13,619 nt of DNA from Limnohabitans sp. (lineage in GTDB: Bacteria; Pseudomonadota; Gammaproteobacteria; Burkholderiales; Burkholderiaceae_C). Location of the stretch: positions 1-13,619 of the forward strand of contig JALQUL010000371.1 of the NCBI GenBank assembly GCA_023260735.1, written 5' to 3'. The notes under the pieces were generated by a model. That model saw nothing but the letters and a program-made list of their open reading frames with translations, searched no databases and was not told the DNA's origin. Shown in pieces: positions 12,681 through 13,619 of the stretch; position 1 is the stretch's first letter; each line of letters opens with the position of its first letter. The position numbers and the translations under genes are program-made.

Positions 12681-13619
12681 ATGGCTAAGACGGTCGCAGA
12701 CGTGATGAACATGGTTAGCGAAAACGAAGTCAAATTTGTTGACTTTCGTTTCACTGACACTCGTGGTAAAGAGCAGCATGTAACAGTGCCTGTTTCTCAC
12801 TTCGACGAAGATAAATTCAGCGATGGACACGCATTTGACGGTTCATCAATTGCAGGTTGGAAAGGTATTGAAGCATCTGATATGTTGCTCATGCCAGATC
12901 CAAACACTGCCAACATCGATCCATTCTTCGAAGAAACCACATTGATTTTGACATGTGACGTTTTAGAGCCAGGTGACGGTAAAGCTTATGACCGCGATCC
13001 ACGTTCTATTGCTAAACGTGCTGAAGCGTACCTCAAGTCTTCTGGCTTAGGTGACACAGCTTATTTTGGTCCAGAACCAGAATTTTTCATTTTTGACGGT
13101 GTACGTTGGAAAAATGAAATGGGTGGCGCTTCATTCCAAATCGACGAATACGAAGCACCTTGGAATACCAATGCTAAATTAGAAGGCGGTAACCGTGGTC
13201 ACCGTCCTACAGTTAAAGGCGGTTATTTCCCAGTTCCACCAGTTGACAGCACACAAGATATGCGTGCTGAAATGTCTTTAATCCTTGAAGGCGTTGGTAT
13301 TCCTGTTGAAGTGTTCCACCATGAAGTAGCTGGCGCAGGCCAAAACGAAATTGGTACTAAATTTAGTACTTTAGTAGAACGTGCTGACTGGACTCAATTG
13401 CAAAAGTACGTTATCTGGAACGTAGCTAACGCTTATGGCAAAACAGCTACTTTCATGCCAAAACCATTGGTTGGCGATAACGGTTCTGGTATGCACGTTC
13501 ATCAATCCGTTTGGAAAGACGGCAAAAACTTGTTCGCTGGCAACGGCTACGCAGGTTTGTCAGACTACGCGCTTTACTACATCGGCGGCATCATCAAGCA
13601 CGCACGTGCATTGAACGCC
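12681..13619 (+). CDS. glnA: Glutamine synthetase type I, 3'-truncated by the window edge
   Basis: The first 313 residues of a GSI enzyme of about 470, which makes glutamine from glutamate, ammonia and ATP as a cytosolic dodecamer. Seen: beta-grasp N domain with FDGSSIAGW (52-60), [12 protein letters not shown] with metal ligands E132 and E134, the [16 protein letters not shown] signature with E215 and E223, and [12 protein letters not shown] with H272. Numbers run three above Salmonella GlnA. The adenylylated tyrosine near residue 400 lies beyond the window. The ATG at 12681 follows AAGGAG by 6 nt. Codon use is the most biased in the window (CCA, GGT, AAC, TTC, CGT), as expected of a highly expressed gene. 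Control is probably by sigma-54/NtrC. Confidence 0.97.
   Translation, partial: MAKTVADVMNMVSENEVKFVDFRFTDTRGKEQHVTVPVSHFDEDKFSDGHAFDGSSIAGWKGIEASDMLLMPDPNTANIDPFFEETTLILTCDVLEPGDGKAYDRDPRSIAKRAEAYLKSSGLGDTAYFGPEPEFFIFDGVRWKNEMGGASFQIDEYEAPWNTNAKLEGGNRGHRPTVKGGYFPVPPVDSTQDMRAEMSLILEGVGIPVEVFHHEVAGAGQNEIGTKFSTLVERADWTQLQKYVIWNVANAYGKTATFMPKPLVGDNGSGMHVHQSVWKDGKNLFAGNGYAGLSDYALYYIGGIIKHARALNA

Noticed and set aside
1..13619. Mobile elements, defence systems or CRISPR arrays
   Set aside because: No transposase, integrase, nuclease cluster, direct-repeat array or target-site duplication is visible; the genes are conserved housekeeping types.

Overview
The window is AT-rich (about 40% GC by eye) and carries densely packed chromosomal housekeeping genes. 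Protein styles (ParE/ParC, OxyR with its redox cysteine pair, TrpB tail, EI24 protein, type I GlnA) suggest a Betaproteobacterium, most likely a low-GC member of the Burkholderiales. That assignment is an inference from protein resemblance; there is no rRNA here to confirm it. I see no insertion sequence, prophage, CRISPR array, tRNA or rRNA.

Layout. (1) 1-4701, plus strand: the 3' two thirds of parE, a secreted lytic transglycosylase, and parC, packed with gaps of 4 and 15 nt. A 15-bp perfect stem-loop follows parC. (2) 4823-6936, minus strand: rubrerythrin, then rubredoxin, then (after a 216-nt leader containing an intrinsic terminator) an NAD(P)H:rubredoxin reductase-like flavoprotein. Together they form a plausible complete electron chain for peroxide reduction. 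(3) 7091-8014, plus: oxyR, the peroxide sensor, divergent from rubrerythrin. (4) 8011-10067, minus: trpB-trpA, coupled by a TAATG overlap and convergent with oxyR; their stop codons share the bases TTAA. The likely trpBA terminator lies inside the oxyR coding sequence. (5) 10068-10504: a 437-nt gap with a GC-rich, foldable island and a short minus-strand frame with two adjacent Trp codons, upstream of trpB. (6) 10505-12205, plus: an RsuA-type pseudouridine synthase and an EI24-family membrane protein. (7) 12206-12680: glnA control region with a near-consensus sigma-54 promoter and two NtrC-like sites about 330-360 bp upstream of the predicted start. (8) 12681-13619, plus: the first 313 codons of glnA.

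How the parts work together: OxyR next to rubrerythrin/rubredoxin/reductase reads as a peroxide-defence locus. ParE/ParC form topoisomerase IV for chromosome decatenation. TrpBA makes the last step of tryptophan. GlnA assimilates ammonia, with the visible promoter pointing to nitrogen control by NtrC. No clearly new multi-gene system is present. The most unusual items are the terminator buried in oxyR, the unexplained island upstream of trpB, the attenuator-like leader before the reductase, and the Gly-to-Ser change in the ParC quinolone pocket.
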